A DNA stretch of 64,000 bases from Arion vulgaris (GCA_020796225.1 CM036759.1:64884590-64948589); one strand, 5' to 3'; shown: positions 43,536 to 54,826, counted from the first letter of the stretch. Program-made: numbers and translations. The notes: generated by a model not told the origin, from the sequence alone.

Positions 43536-43797
43536 CACCAGTGGGTTGTCGGGACTCGCAAGGGAGCAAAGAATAGTAACACTGCGACTTACAAAGCATG
43601 TCGAAAGAGGCGACTGAGGTAGGGGACTAGGGAAGCTACCCTAGAAAATAAAAAGCGTAGCAGAAATCGGATGTGCTGACCGACTTGTAGGCGCATAACT
43701 AGCACAACGTACAATGGCTTTTAGGCTCAGATCACATACACATCACAAAGAGTGGTTTAACAAGTGGTCAATATGAAGCATTCAAAGTAGAAAAAGT
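43536..43797 (+). mobile_element. SINE-1a, near full length
   Basis: 'gggttgtcgggactcgcaag', 'gcatgtcgaaagaggcgact', 'aaatcggatgtgctgaccg' and 'caaagagtggtttaacaag'; the tail is short. Confidence 0.88.
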
Positions 43798-44179
43798 TTC
43801 AGAATTATACTGAATTTAAGCAGAACATAAAGCACTGAATAAAATAAAACTGCGACGAGTGAGATTCGCAGAAGAAATCTGAACAAATTAGACATGAAGA
43901 GAGAAACATGAATCTGTACAAGAGAGATATAGACAAAGAAGGTGAGTGAGATAGCTAGCTGTCCGGACATTAAGATAGCTAGCTGTCCGGACATTCAGAA
44001 TATTGATTAGAAGTTGAAGAAATTAAAAAAAAAAAAAAAAAACATTTCTCCAAATTTCATTGATGAATTTGCCTGTGTGTATTTTTTCAAACTTCTGTTA
44101 AAATACTCTTTTTGTGTTCCTTCCATCCTTTCGTTCTGAAATATGTCTATATTCACGTGTCTCTTATCCTTCTTGGAAA
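43798..44179. other. No gene; poly(A) tract
   Basis: Two copies of 'gatagctagctgtccggac' at 43,950-43,998 and a poly(A) run at about 44,025-44,043. Confidence 0.5.
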
Positions 44180-44400
44180 TATGTCTATATATTCAATGTT
44201 GTCTCTTGTATAAACTTCACTGTCTTTTGTAGTTCACACAGTGGTCTTTGTAGGTTTCTGTCCAGTGTTGTTTCGTTAGGCCAGTGACTTTGCCTCAGTA
44301 TATCATATTCAGGGCAGTCTTGAAGTATGTGCTCTGCAGTCTGGTGTGCCTGTTCACATGTCAACACGGCGCTCATTTAAATTTGCAAATGTAATTTTTT
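44180..44400 (-). mobile_element. L-J-type LINE C-terminal Cys domain
   Basis: Minus strand encodes 'HQTAEHILQDCPEYDILRQ' and 'LQRPLCELQKTVKFIQETT', ending in a stop. This is the H-x-L-Q-x-C-P plus LxxTxxFIxxT block that ends L-J-like elements. Confidence 0.78.
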
Positions 44401-45395
44401 TAAAGTGGCTGTCATCTGCAAACTTAATTTTAAATATTTGTTTGTGTACATTGGGTGCAAGCATAATGTAAATTGTTTTTTTATGATGGACATTAACAAA
44501 AGTAATTTTACTGATTTTACGAGGCTAGCCAGTGTTAGATCTGAATCTATAAGGAAATAACATAAAATGCACTAATTATAATATAGATTGGAAAACATGA
44601 CGAAAATGGTGTACCATACATTTCAGTGTTCCTTATATTAACAATTTCAATTGGCTAATTACAATGTTTTTGTAACATCTTTCTATCATTCAAATTCAAA
44701 CTAACACGTTCAATAAACAAAAATATATTTAATAACGAAAATGTTTCAATACTAATATATTATTATTGAATATACTGTGTTTGACATGTTCATTTAGACA
44801 TCTTGAAATATCACACACCCATTCAGTTTTGTTACATAATAAGGCTGAAATACTGAGTAGTTACTGTACGCTAAATGTATGGTGTACGATAATCACCATT
44901 GACTAGCTTTTCAAATAAAACAAGAGCTTGGTTTTATTTAAAGACATAACAGGTAATTCAGCTGTCTGTCAACAACAAAATATTACTGTAATGGATTCGA
45001 GCATACTGTTGTGTTGCAGGTGACATGGCAGCTTATAGACATAAGAAAGCAGGTACCAAAATGAAACAATTTAACTACAGAACCTCAATGAGAGAAGCAA
45101 AAACACTTATCTAAGAGAAATAAAATGTACATGGAGTCATAGAACAGCTAGAAATTACCCACAAGATCCCATCTTAAAGTTAGGCAGAAACCAACAAGCA
45201 ACTATGTTTCCCAAAGTAACCAATACACATGCCAAAAGGGCTTCCAGACTCATAAACACACCCTTTAAACCTGCCCTCGATTTGATTTGAGGTCCCGAAC
45301 ATGGTTCTGTTAGATTAATCTCAAAGAGTAATGATGGGACACCCACGACGACCTCTAGCTGACAATAGGATTCATAGAGGCAACACATCTCGTTG
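44401..45395. other. No gene seen
   Basis: About 1 kb of AT-rich DNA with no array or element. It is the longest stretch of apparently unrearranged DNA outside the Delta locus. Splice-like words occur but no frame supports an exon. Confidence 0.45.
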
Positions 45396-45905
45396 GTTAA
45401 ACATCTGAGCAAAGAAATCTGATTGCATGAGAAGAACTTCATTTCAATTATATTTAGCAAGACTGTCATGAGAAGAAGAAAGAACTTCATTTCATTATAT
45501 TTAGCAAGAGTCATGAGAGAAGAAGAAGAACTTCATTTCAATTATATTTAGCAAAATCTGATTACATGAAGAAGAAGAACTTCATTTCAATTATATTTAG
45601 CAAAGAAAACTGATTACATGAAGAGAAGAAGAACTTCATTTCAATTATATTTAGCAAAGAACTGATTACATGAAAGAAGAAGAACTCATTTCAATTATAT
45701 TTAAGAAAACTGATTACATGAGAAGAAGAAGAAGCTTCATTTCAATTATATTTAGCAAAACTGATTACATGAGGAAGAAGAAGAAGAAGAAGAAGAAGAA
45801 AGAAGAACTTAATTTCAATTATATTTAGCAAGAAAACTGATGAGAAGGAGAGAGACTTCATTCAAATATATTTAGGAAGAAACAATAGAACAAATAAGAG
45901 AAGCC
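45396..45905. repeat. About 52-bp tandem array
   Basis: Nine copies of 'cttcatttcaattatattta' plus 'gcaaagaaaactgattac' and 'atgaagaagaagaa'; the gaa run length varies. Confidence 0.9.
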
Positions 45906-45959
45906 TAGAAACGAAGTGAAAACACGAAATCATGGATAACATAAAGTGATAAGTCGTTT

Positions 45960-46258
45960 TTAGGCCCACTTTCTTCAGTTTCAGTTTGAAATATCTTCAT
46001 TACACTCTCTACATGCCTATGGGTGTTCCTATCCCCTTCTCAATATCTCCAACAGCGTCCAGCGACTAAAGGTACTAGTCTGATGTTGATTAGTAAACCT
46101 AGCCATACGCCTGTTGTGCTTCAGTTTCAGTTTGAAATATCTTCATTCCACTCTGGACATGCCTACATGTGTTTCTATCTCCTCAATATCTCCAACAGCG
46201 TCCAGCGACTAACTGTACCAGTTCGATGTTGTTTGATGAGCATACCCATCCGCCTATC
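45960..46258. repeat. About 145-bp direct duplication
   Basis: Two diverged copies starting 'ttcagtttcagtttgaaata' and including 'tctccaacagcgtccagcg'. Confidence 0.8.
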
Positions 46259-46612
46259 GAGCTGCACTTTTCTGGTCACTTCCGTCCAAACTCTTGCAAT
46301 CTAGTAGTTGATGTGGATTGGTTTAGATGAGCGTCCTCTTTGCGGTCACATCCCATGAAGACGTTTAGAATGTCAGCTCTATTTATAGACATTCTTAACA
46401 AGGTGGATCCACCATAGTGTTCTGGGAAAAGCTTTTTCATCATCAAGATTGAGCGGGTCCTTGTCGGAATTTCGATTTTCATGACAGCAGCTTTAAATAA
46501 TAGTTTGACTATTCATTTCTTATATTTAATGTCTTGCATTTAATGTCTTGTATTTAATGTCTTGTATTTAATTTCTTGTAGCTTTTTCAGACCTTAGTGA
46601 ATCACGTCACTT
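46259..46612. other. No gene; 15-bp repeat
   Basis: A 68-codon minus frame (46,276-46,482) has no known domain. 'tttaatgtcttgtattta' type repeats at 46,527-46,582. Confidence 0.4.
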
Positions 46613-46725
46613 CACCGCACATTTCTAGATCCTGGTATGCAGGAGGTAGGAGAGCCAATTCCTTTCCTAACGTGTGGAACTCGAGTGTGGGATTGAATCC
46701 ACAACCCTCTTGTACGGGATCATAT
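46613..46725 (-). mobile_element. SINE-6, minus
   Basis: 'gagccaattcctttcctaac', 'gtgtgggattgaatccac' and 'aaccctcttgtacgg'. Confidence 0.6.
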
Positions 46726-46984
46726 TTCTAGGTGTCTGTATCTCTTCCTTCCTCTTCTTCTTCTTCATTATCTGCGCCCAAGTATGTGTGGTTATGTTGT
46801 GTCTTTAGATCTGTCACTGGCTCGAATTCCATCGTCTTTTGTAAAAAACAGTTGTGAAAGCCATCTTACTTCCTCAATCCACCTAATATCGTTCAATCAT
46901 ATTAATTCGTGGTTACTGCATGTAGTATCACCTTTTACTGCGGTGTAGGACAGGTGGGACGAGAGCCTGTCGACGTGAGGCTGT

Positions 46985-47108
46985 TCAGGTTAGGATTTTT
47001 CTTTTATGCCCACAACAGTAAAAAAAATCCCGTGGCCTTACCGTGTATTGGACACGGGCCTCCCGCATGTAAGCCGCGCTCTAATCCATTCGGTCAGACG
47101 CTTCTCCA
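46985..47108 (-). mobile_element. SINE-5 (tRNA-like head), minus
   Basis: Reverse strand 'gcgtctgaccgaatggatta' then 'gaggcccgtgtccaatacac' and 'ggtaaggccacgggatttt'. A plus copy is at 58,325. Confidence 0.6.
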
Positions 47109-47159
47109 GTCTTAATTCCTCAAATCATCTTAATTCGTTGAATCACCTTTGCTTTGTCA

Positions 47160-47272
47160 AATTCCATTACACCGTGTCCAGTCATTATACACAACATAAC
47201 AGACACACACACACACACACATTACACCGTGTCCTGTCACTATACACAACAGACACACACACACACATTTAC
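47160..47272. repeat. Two-copy repeat with (ac)n
   Basis: 'ttacaccgtgtccagtcatt' recurs as 'ttacaccgtgtcctgtcact', each followed by an ac run. Confidence 0.8.
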
Positions 47273-48049
47273 TATCATACCGCAGTTTTATCACTACCAG
47301 ATCATTATTAAAACCATTTTGAAGTGCCCAATCTGGCACACAAAATAACATCACACAATTAAGCAGTAAAGACTGACTAACCAACACAGAAACAAAAGCA
47401 TCAATTAACAAAAATGAATTATATTAAAGTTGCAAATTAATTATTCATAAATTAACATACTGTACACCATTGATTTTCTGTATCAAAACAAAAAATGTTA
47501 ATAAATAGTTACGCAAATAAATAACAATATTACACTGCTGCCATTTTTATTGTCCAGATTTTTAAATAAAGAGCGACCACAAAAATATATTAAAGAATCC
47601 ATACGTGGCTCTTACGGTATTAAATAAAAAATAAATAAATAAAAATGATAAAACTGGGCAAGTGACCACTCAATAAATGTGTTTATTTTTAATTAGCTTG
47701 TTTCCTTTTACATCAATTATCAACGATTTACACAGTTAAAAAAATACAATTTTTTTCTTAACTTTATAAGCAGTTGTAAGCACTAAATGATGAAACGATT
47801 GTGGTACATAAATACATATTTGTCCATTTCGTCAAATAAAAATTGCTTCATTTATTTTGAGAATGCAACGGTGGAATGTTTGTAAAAGGCAAGCTATTTG
47901 GATATTCTAAGCAAAAACGCGCGTATCGGATATATAGTAAGTGTTTCAGACGAGATTTATACAGGCGTGAGATGCGTTGAGAGAAGACCAGGAGGCTGAT
48001 AGTGTTGCAAATTGCAGCAGCGGAGATTCTGATGGGGAAGAGTGGGTTA
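47273..48049. other. No gene seen
   Basis: AT-rich region without recognised elements. Confidence 0.45.
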
Positions 48050-49545
48050 GGGGCTGGTTCTAATGTGGAGTTGGGTGCCGGTTCTAATGTGGAGTTGGGT
48101 GCTAGCAAGGGATTGTGGAGCTAGTACTTCTTCGTCTGCTTCTTCTTCAAACGCACCATATCGATCACTTGTTAAACCACTCTTTGCGATTTGTATGTGA
48201 TCTGAGCCTAAGAGCGATTATACGTTGTGACAGTTATGCGTCTACAAGTAGGCCAGCACATCCGATTTCTGCGACTTTTTTATTTATTAAGGTAGCTTCC
48301 TAGGCTCCTACCTTAGTCGTCTCTTACGACATGCCTTGTAGGTCGCAGGGTTACTATTCTTTGCTCCCCTTGCGAGTCCCGGCAACATACGGACGGAAGC
48401 TAGTACAAATGTGGAGTTGGTTGCTAATGTGGAGTTGGATGCTAATGTGGAGTTGGTTGCTAATGTGGAGTTGGTTGCTAATGTGGAGTTGGTTGCTAAT
48501 GTGGAGTTGATTGCTAATGGGGAGTTGGCTGCTAATGTGGAGCTGGTTGCTAATGTAGAGTTGGTTGCTAATGTGAAGTTGGTTGCTAATGTGGAGTTGG
48601 TTGCTAATGTGGAGTTGGTTGCTAATGTGAAGTTGGTTGCTAATGTGGAGCTGGTTGTTAATGTAGAGTTGGTTACTAATGTGGAGTTGGTTGCTAATGT
48701 GGAGTTGGTTGCTAATGTGGAGTTGGTTGCTAATGTGGAGCTGGTTGCTAATGTGGAGCTGGTTGCTAATGTGGAGTTGGTTGCTAATGTGGAGTTGGTT
48801 GCTAACAGGAAATAGTGGAACTGGTACAAATGTGGAGTTGGTTGCTAACAGGAAATAGTGGAACTGGTACAAATGTGGAGTTGGTTGCTAACAGGAAATA
48901 GTGGAACTGGTACTAATATGGAACCGGTACTAATGTGAGCCATACCAATGTTAAGCCGGTGCTAATGTGGAGCGGTCTAATGTGAGACAGTACAATGTGG
49001 AGCGATGGTACTAATGTGGGCAACTAATGTAGACAGCTAATGTGAGACGGTACTAATGTGGCAGTAATGTGAGACAGTACCAATGTGGAGACGGTACCAA
49101 TGTGGAGACAGGACCAATGTGGAGCCGATAGTACTAATGTGGGGCAACTAATGTAAGCAGCTAATGGAGACGGGACTAATGTGGAGACAGGACCAATGTG
49201 AGACGTACAATGTGGAGACAGTACCAATGTGGAGCCGATGGTACTAATGTGGGGCAACTAATGTAGAGCAGCTAATGTGGAGACAGTACTAATGTGGCGC
49301 AGCTAATGTGGAGACAGTACCAATGTGGAGACGGTACCAATGTGGAGACGGTACCAATGTGGAGCCGATGGTACTAATGTGGAGACGTACCAATGTGAGA
49401 CGTACCAATGTGGAGACGGGACCAATGTGGATACGGTACCAATGTGGAGACGTACCAATGTGGAGACAGTACCAATGTGGAGCCGACAGTACCAATGTGG
49501 AGACAGTACCAATGTGGAGCCGACAGTAGTAATGTAAGATCATAG
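48050..49545. repeat. 18-bp array drifting to 17-18-bp variants
   Basis: 'tgtggagttggttgctaa' dominates to 48,790, followed by three 43-bp units with 'acaggaaatagtggaactgg', then irregular 'caatgtggagacggtac' units. All share 'aatgtggag'. A SINE-1a splits it at 48,128-48,397. The right third is full of single-base losses. Confidence 0.95.
48128..48397 (-). mobile_element. SINE-1a inserted into the 18-bp array, 9-bp target duplication
   Basis: 'agctagtac' at 48,119-48,127 and 48,398-48,406 flanks a full minus copy that starts with a ttc-rich tail and ends 'gcaacatacggacgga'. Confidence 0.9.
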
Positions 49546-49838
49546 TGCTGGTATAAGTTTGATCAAAAATAAGTTCGTTTACTGGCACTAAATAGCTGAT
49601 GCTGATAAAATGTTTGATATTGCAAGTTTGTTCTTGGATGTTTTCCTCCTCTACATTGATTCTTTTATTGTCATTTGTTACACTGCGCCATAGTTCATAG
49701 CATGCGCCATAGTTCATAGCCATATACAAAGACATATACACCTTATAGACTAAAACATTATATTTTAGTACGATATTTGGGCGCAGTTGGGAGGAAGGGG
49801 GGCTGGCTCTGGCAGCTCTCTTTAATTTATAGTCGATT

Positions 49839-50088
49839 CTTCTTCTTCTTTGCGTTCGTTCTTTACGACCAATTTTAATCACTCTTTGTGATATGTTTGA
49901 TCTTGCCAAGAACGTGTATACGTTGCACATTGGTTTGGTAGGCCCTAAACGCATAAGACCTACACGTTTAGGACACATGTATCCGATTTCAGCCAAACCT
50001 CCTTAGTCGTCTCTTACGACATGCGTGGCAGGTAACAGTGGTTCTATTCTTTACACCCCAAATTTGGGCCCCGGTAACCACTGTGCGC
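49839..50088 (-). mobile_element. SINE-1b with 14-bp target duplication
   Basis: 'atttatagtcgatt' at 49,825-49,838 and 50,089-50,102 is a perfect duplication. Full length, minus, with 'ctcttacgacatgcgtggc'. Looks young. Confidence 0.93.
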
Positions 50089-50102
50089 ATTTATAGTCGA
50101 TT

Positions 50103-50551
50103 AATCAACCGCAGTTCCTTGTTTTCAGTATCGCAACTTGAAGATGGACAAAACAATTGATAAAGTTAGTTCGGTAATCATTACTTATGTTATTTCATAA
50201 GTTAAAACTTATTCTTCTTCGTTCCTTGTGAAGCATGGGGTTTCACCAGTTATTCTCCACTTTTCTCAGATTTGTTTTCTATATAGTTTACAACACTGCC
50301 ATGAACGTGATCTTCCCGTTTGTGCAGTCTTGATACATTTTGTAACCAATGAATTTCCACCTAACATCACATTTGTGCTTGTTCACTGAAGAAAGTGTTG
50401 GCATCTTAACATAAGAACAATACTATTGCTTTTTTAAAATATTAATATTAGAGTGATATTACAATCATCAGCTGGCGCCCCTGTCTCCCCAGACATCAGT
50501 CAGATGCGCCCCAGTGTATAAAAGCTTTGGACAGCACTGTAGTAGTTCGCA
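50103..50551. other. No gene; hAT-like end at about 50,500-50,545
   Basis: 'gtcagatgcgccccagtg' and 'aaagctttggacagcactg' resemble the right end of the candidate at 23,366-24,240. Confidence 0.4.
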
Positions 50552-50800
50552 GTGCTTCATCTTTGAACGCTCCATATCGACCACTCTTTGTGATTTGTAA
50601 GTAATCCGAGCCTAAAAGCGATTATACATTGTTCCAGTTATGCGACTAAAAGTAGGCCAGCACATCCGATTTCTGCGACGCTTTTATTTACTAGGTGGCT
50701 TCCTTATGCTTCTACCTTAGTCGCCTCTTACGACATGCCTTGTAGGTGGCAGTGTTACTATTCTTTACTCCCTTACGAGCCCCGACAAGACACGAGCGCG
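50552..50800 (-). mobile_element. SINE-1a, in sense with the Delta gene
   Basis: Full minus copy with 'cgcctcttacgacatgcc'. It lies 219 bp beyond the Delta stop codon in the same orientation, hence probably in or just past the 3' UTR. Confidence 0.85.
50683..50688 (-). promoter_or_regulatory. Possible poly(A) signal AATAAA supplied by SINE-1a
   Basis: On the minus strand the SINE reads 'tagtaaataaaagcg'. No AATAAA or ATTAAA was seen between the Delta stop and this SINE, so it is the first candidate. Inference only. Confidence 0.3.
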
Positions 50801-51019
50801 TTCCCAGTTAACTTGCGGAAATTGTGTGAGCAAGCGCATTTTGTATGAATTAGCTTTGTTTTATAAAAAATATAACAAAAATATAGCAACAAGTATAGCA
50901 ACTTATAATAACAATGGAAGTGGGAGGTTGATGGTGAACAGTAACTTCATTAGAAAAACAATGAAACTTCTGATGATATTTACAATGAAAGCGGAGACGA
51001 TGATGATAAGTTCTTCAAG

Positions 51020-51278
51020 TCAAACCTCTGTTGCCAAATACTCATCGTCGTAGATTGAGTGTTGATGAAATTGTTGTTGCAGAATGTGTTGTAGCTGTGG
51101 TGTTATTGAACGAACAGCTGGCGAGGGTGATGTGGCTCGGTAAATTGTATCCACATACATTGGACTGGGGACTTTTTCTCTGGAGAAACGTTTACTTCGA
51201 TCACCACCACTGCCTAGATTTAGTAACTTTGGTCTGGCAGCAGTTTGAATGGCTTGGCAATGAAGTGCGTTGTATTCA
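51020..51278 (-). CDS. Delta: Delta Notch ligand, terminal exon (cytoplasmic tail, ATEV end)
   Basis: This 259-bp exon encodes the last 85 residues of the cytoplasmic tail. The acceptor is 'gtttgctttccag' with AG at 51,280-51,279. Its single leading base completes the serine codon left open by the exon ending at 56,470, and the frame then runs to TGA at 51,022-51,020. The tail includes 'EYNALHCQAIQ', 'SREKVPSPMYVDTIYRA' and ends 'SIYDDEYLATEV'. C-terminal ATEV is the PDZ-binding motif of DLL1/DLL4-type Delta proteins, which links the ligand to membrane scaffolds; Jagged/Serrate proteins end differently. The exon lies 5.2 kb from the previous one. An ATG-started frame that begins in the intron overlaps it but is not the gene start. 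The join rests on matching phase, splice consensus and the ATEV end, not on a transcript. Confidence 0.88.
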
Positions 51279-51339
51279 CTGGAAAGCAAACAAAAACAAA
51301 TAAATGAAATCAGTTTTAAGACGTAATCAAAAACAATCT

Positions 51340-52055
51340 TTCCAAATGTGACAATAAAGTAGTGGGTTTTCAAAATGTGACAATAAAGTAGTGGGTTTTA
51401 AAAATGTGACAATAAAGTAGTGGGTTTTCAAAATGTGACAATAAAGTAAGTGGGTTTTAAAAATGTGACAATAAAGTAGTGGGTTTTCAAAATGTGACAA
51501 TAAAGTAGTGGGTTTTAAAAATGTGACAATAAAGTAAGTGGGTTTTTAAAATGTGACAATAAAGTAAGTGGGTTTTTAAAATGTGACAATAAAGTAAGTG
51601 GGTTTTAAAAATGTGACAATAAAGTAAGTGGGTTTTTAAAATGTGACAATAAAGTAGTGGGTTTTTAAAATGTGACAATAAAGTAAGTGGGTTTTAAAAA
51701 TGTGACAATAAAGTAAGTGGGTTTTTAAAATGTGACAATAAAGTAAGTGGGTTTTTAAAATGTGACAATAAAGTAAGTGGGTTTTAAAAATGTGACAATA
51801 AAGTAAGTGGGTTTTAAAATGACAATAAAGTAAGTGGTTTTAAAATGTGACAATAAAGTAAGTGGTTTTAAATGTGACAATAAAGTAAGTGGTTTTTAAA
51901 ATGTGACAATAAAGTAAGTGGTTTTAAAATGTGACAATAAAGTAAGTGGGTTTTAAATGTGACAATAAAGAAGTGGTTTTAAAATGTGACAATAAAGTAA
52001 GTGGGTTTTAAAGAAAAAGTAATGGTTTACAAAATGTGACAATAAAGTAGTGGGT
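51340..52055. repeat. 30-bp array in the last Delta intron
   Basis: About 23 copies of 'gacaataaagtaagtgggtt' plus 'tttaaaatgt'. Its edge is about 60 bp upstream of the terminal-exon acceptor. The region above 51,820 shows single-base losses. Confidence 0.95.
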
Positions 52056-52448
52056 TGTAAAAAAAGATGCAGCTTCAGACAAACAGCAGAATAGAGAATA
52101 GCTCGGATTCCTGGTAACATCAGATAGCAGATGCAGATCAGAATAAACAGCAGAATAGGGCAGGCGAAAGCTCGAGTTCCTGGTAACATCAGATAGCAGA
52201 TGCAGATCAGAATAAACAGCAGAATAGGGCAGGCGAAAGCTCGGATTCCTGGTAACATCAGATAGCAGATGCAGATCAGAATAAACAGCAGAATAGGGCA
52301 GGCGAAAGCTCGGATTCCTGGTAACATCAGATAGCAGATGCAGATCAGAATAAACAGCAGAATAGGGCAGGCGAAAGCTCGAGTTCCTGGTAACATCAGA
52401 TAGCAGATGCAGATCAGAATAAACAGCAGAATAGGGCAGGCGAAAGCA
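52056..52448. repeat. 69-bp array leading into the L-H LINE
   Basis: Five to six copies with 'caggcgaaagctcggattcc', 'tggtaacatcagatagcag' and 'agaataaacagcagaat'. The last copy changes into L-H sequence. Confidence 0.93.
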
Positions 52449-52945
52449 ACGTTTCAGATAATGTGAAACATTATAGTCATAAGTCATTATCAAATGAGAT
52501 CAGAATGAGAGTCATACTGTGCTTCATAGAACCGACAAACGGATGCGAGTCACGGACAATAAACAAACAAATCGAAAAATCTCTGAGGGCCACAGAGATA
52601 TGGTTTTACATAAGAATGTTGAGAATCCAATGAACTGCTAAAATGACTAATGTTGAGTTGCTGAATGAGGTCAAGACACAGAGTAAGCTTATCATCAATA
52701 TAAGAAAGAGACAGTCTTCATTTTTTTGGGCATGTGATGAGAAAGTGAGGTTTCAAACACATTGTAACAACCGGTAAAATCGAGGGTAGACGAGACAGAG
52801 GTAAACATAGAGATACAATTTTGAATAGCCTGACGTCATGGCACGGAAGAGCTTCAACATCTGAGATGATAGCAAACACTAGAGACAGAGATTTGTGGAG
52901 GTCCATGATCGTCTACGCCAGCCGGCACGGTACCTGATGATGATG
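52449..52945 (+). mobile_element. L-H LINE thumb and C-terminus
   Basis: Plus frames give 'IRMRVILCFIEPTNGCES', 'KTNVELLNEV'-like text, then 'GKHRDTILNSLTSWHGRAST' and 'RDRDLWRSMIVYASRHGT' with a stop and a (gat)n tail. Frameshifts interrupt it. It sits antisense in the last Delta intron. Confidence 0.85.
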
Positions 52946-53039
52946 ATGGCTTACAGCCGTTTGTTATAGTTTCTCCATATGGCTCAGTACCAGTCGGCAG
53001 AAATGACCCCCCGTGCTGAGAGATGCTCAAGCCAAAATT

Positions 53040-53178
53040 TTAGTGATTGATTGATTGATATGACGATCATCATTGCACTTCGGTGATTAACCATATGTGC
53101 TCAGATTTCTTTCATATACAGGAAGATCTCAGCTTTTAGTGAACGAACTCCGTAGCGCCGGTGAGGATCCCTGAAACT
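53040..53178 (-). mobile_element. SINE-2, 3' half, minus
   Basis: 'gattgattgattgatatgac', 'gaagatctcagcttttagtg' and 'cgaactccgtagcgccgg', then loss of similarity. Confidence 0.75.
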
Positions 53179-53199
53179 ACTGATACATGTTTGAGTAAA

Positions 53200-53445
53200 G
53201 ACCGTAAACTCTGTCAATCAAAATGTACAAGCTGAAGTAGATTATGTACAAACAAAAGTAGATATGCATGGCATGTTTCACTAGGCACAGACAGAGCTGT
53301 TTACTAGTAGATTATGTACAAACAAAAGTAGATATACATGGCATGTTTCACTAGGCACAGACAGAGCTGCTTACTAGTAGATTATGTTCAAACAAAGTAT
53401 ATAACTATCGCATGTTTCACTAGTTCCAGACAGAGCTTACTATAG
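53200..53445. repeat. About 70-bp repeat, three copies
   Basis: 'agtagattatgtacaaacaa' plus 'gcatggcatgtttcactagg' and 'cacagacagagctg'. Confidence 0.9.
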
Positions 53446-53850
53446 ATTTGTGGTTCAAATCCTTTTTGACTCTGATTATCCGCTATTCTGGTTTTTTGAA
53501 TCGACGTTCCTAGCTCTCTCTGTACCATGCTATTTTGAAGATTATTACCATTAGACGAGTTCTTATGATGATCGACTGTTGTCTGGAGCTCATCTCTAGT
53601 GCCATGTAGTTTTGAATGTAGTGTTGTGTTGTAGGGCAGCATTCCTTTCTAGGAAGGACATACAGGGGACAGTCTTGCATTGCAGGACATCTTCTGTGGT
53701 TTGATCAGTGGTGATACAGAGGGGATGGGGACAATTGTAGTCGATGCAGGTGTGTTGTTCACTCTGTTATGTCCTATCCTGAGTCGAAAGATGATAGTCT
53801 GTCCTTGTCTGTCAAGTGTGTGGTAGTCTGTCCTGTCTGTCAAGTGTGTG
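53446..53850 (-). mobile_element. L-J-type LINE C-terminus
   Basis: Minus strand: 'LDRQGQTIIFRLRIGHNRVN', then 'SCNARLSPVCPS', followed out of frame by residues toward the element end. The LDRxGQTxIFRLRxGH block precedes the Cys-Pro motif in this LINE group. The 5' side is replaced by an array. Confidence 0.78.
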
Positions 53851-54272
53851 GTAGTCTGTCCTTGTCTGTCAAGTGTGTGAAGTCTGTCCTGTCTGTCAAG
53901 TGTGTGGTAGTCTGTCCTTGTCTGTCAAGTGTGTGGTATTTCTGTCTTGTCTGTCAAGTGTGTGTAGTCATCTGTCTGTCAGTGTGTGGTAGTCTGTCCT
54001 TGTCTGTCAAGTGTGTGGTAGTCTGTCCTGTCTGTCAGGTGTGGTAGTCTGTCCTGTCTGTCAAGTGTGTGATAGTCTGTCCTTGTCTGTCAAGTGTGTG
54101 GTAGTCTGTCCTGTCTGTCAAGTGTGTGGTAGTCTGTCCTTGTCTGTCAAGTGTAGATAGTCGTCCTGTCTGTCAAGTGTGGTAGTCTGTCCTGTCTGTC
54201 AGTGTGGTAGTCTGTCCTTGTCTGTCAAGTGTGTGGTAGTCTGTCCTTGTCTGTCAGTGTGTGGTAGTCACG
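53790..54272. repeat. 26-28-bp array expanded from LINE coding sequence
   Basis: About 18 copies of 'gtgtggtagtctgtccttgt' plus 'ctgtcaa'. On the minus strand units encode 'DYHTLDRQGQT', which is the LDRQGQT motif of the adjacent LINE repeated. Confidence 0.93.
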
Positions 54273-54603
54273 TTGGATAGTTTTGGTTCTTTTCTAAGTC
54301 CGCTGCAGCTCTTTTCATCCTAATTAAAGGTACCGAGCACTATTATGACCTTTCGAAAATCGATGTCAATTTTGTCCAGCTAGACATGGAATAATGTATC
54401 CGTGTAACTGTCTGCCCGATCCCACGGTCGGTGTCAAGAACTGACCACCTGTTTCTGAACTAGCCAATGACAAAACAGCTGATCACCGGACCATGAACTG
54501 TTTTTCTATCGGTGGGATATCAGTTTTGGTTACAATTTTTGTTAACCCATTAAAAATTATCACGTTAGGTGCTGGAATTTTACTATTTGTAATGCATTGA
54601 TAG
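54273..54603. other. No gene seen
   Basis: Intronic spacer without recognised element. Confidence 0.4.
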
Positions 54604-54826
54604 AAAATATGAGATCGCTGTGGCAAAGTAGTTCATCCCTTGTCTTGTGTTGCAAAATTCGGGGGTTCAAATCTGGATCGCGTCGTTCTGTTCATGAGTG
54701 CACCTTTTCCCAGAAACCTTCCCAGATTGTTGTCGGATCCATGGACTTCGTGCTTTGTGTAATATTCTTGGCGCTCCATTTCTGCGGTGAGGGACCGAGA
54801 TATATTGGATAAAACTCGGTTTAAAA
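54604..54826 (+). mobile_element. SINE-4
   Basis: 'gatcgctgtggcaaagtagt' head, B-box-like 'gggggttcaaatctgg', 'catttctgcggtgagggacc' and 'ggataaaactcgg'. Confidence 0.8.

Noticed and set aside
44401..45395. Possible unannotated exon in the repeat-free kilobase (splice-like 'gtgttgcag' at about 45,012)
   Set aside because: No open frame with recognisable protein sequence follows.
46276..46482. 68-codon minus frame as a small gene
   Set aside because: No domain, no splice or promoter context, and it borders a duplicated non-coding segment.
51031..51303. 90-codon plus frame
   Set aside because: Antisense shadow of the Delta terminal exon, which has the ATEV end and phase support.
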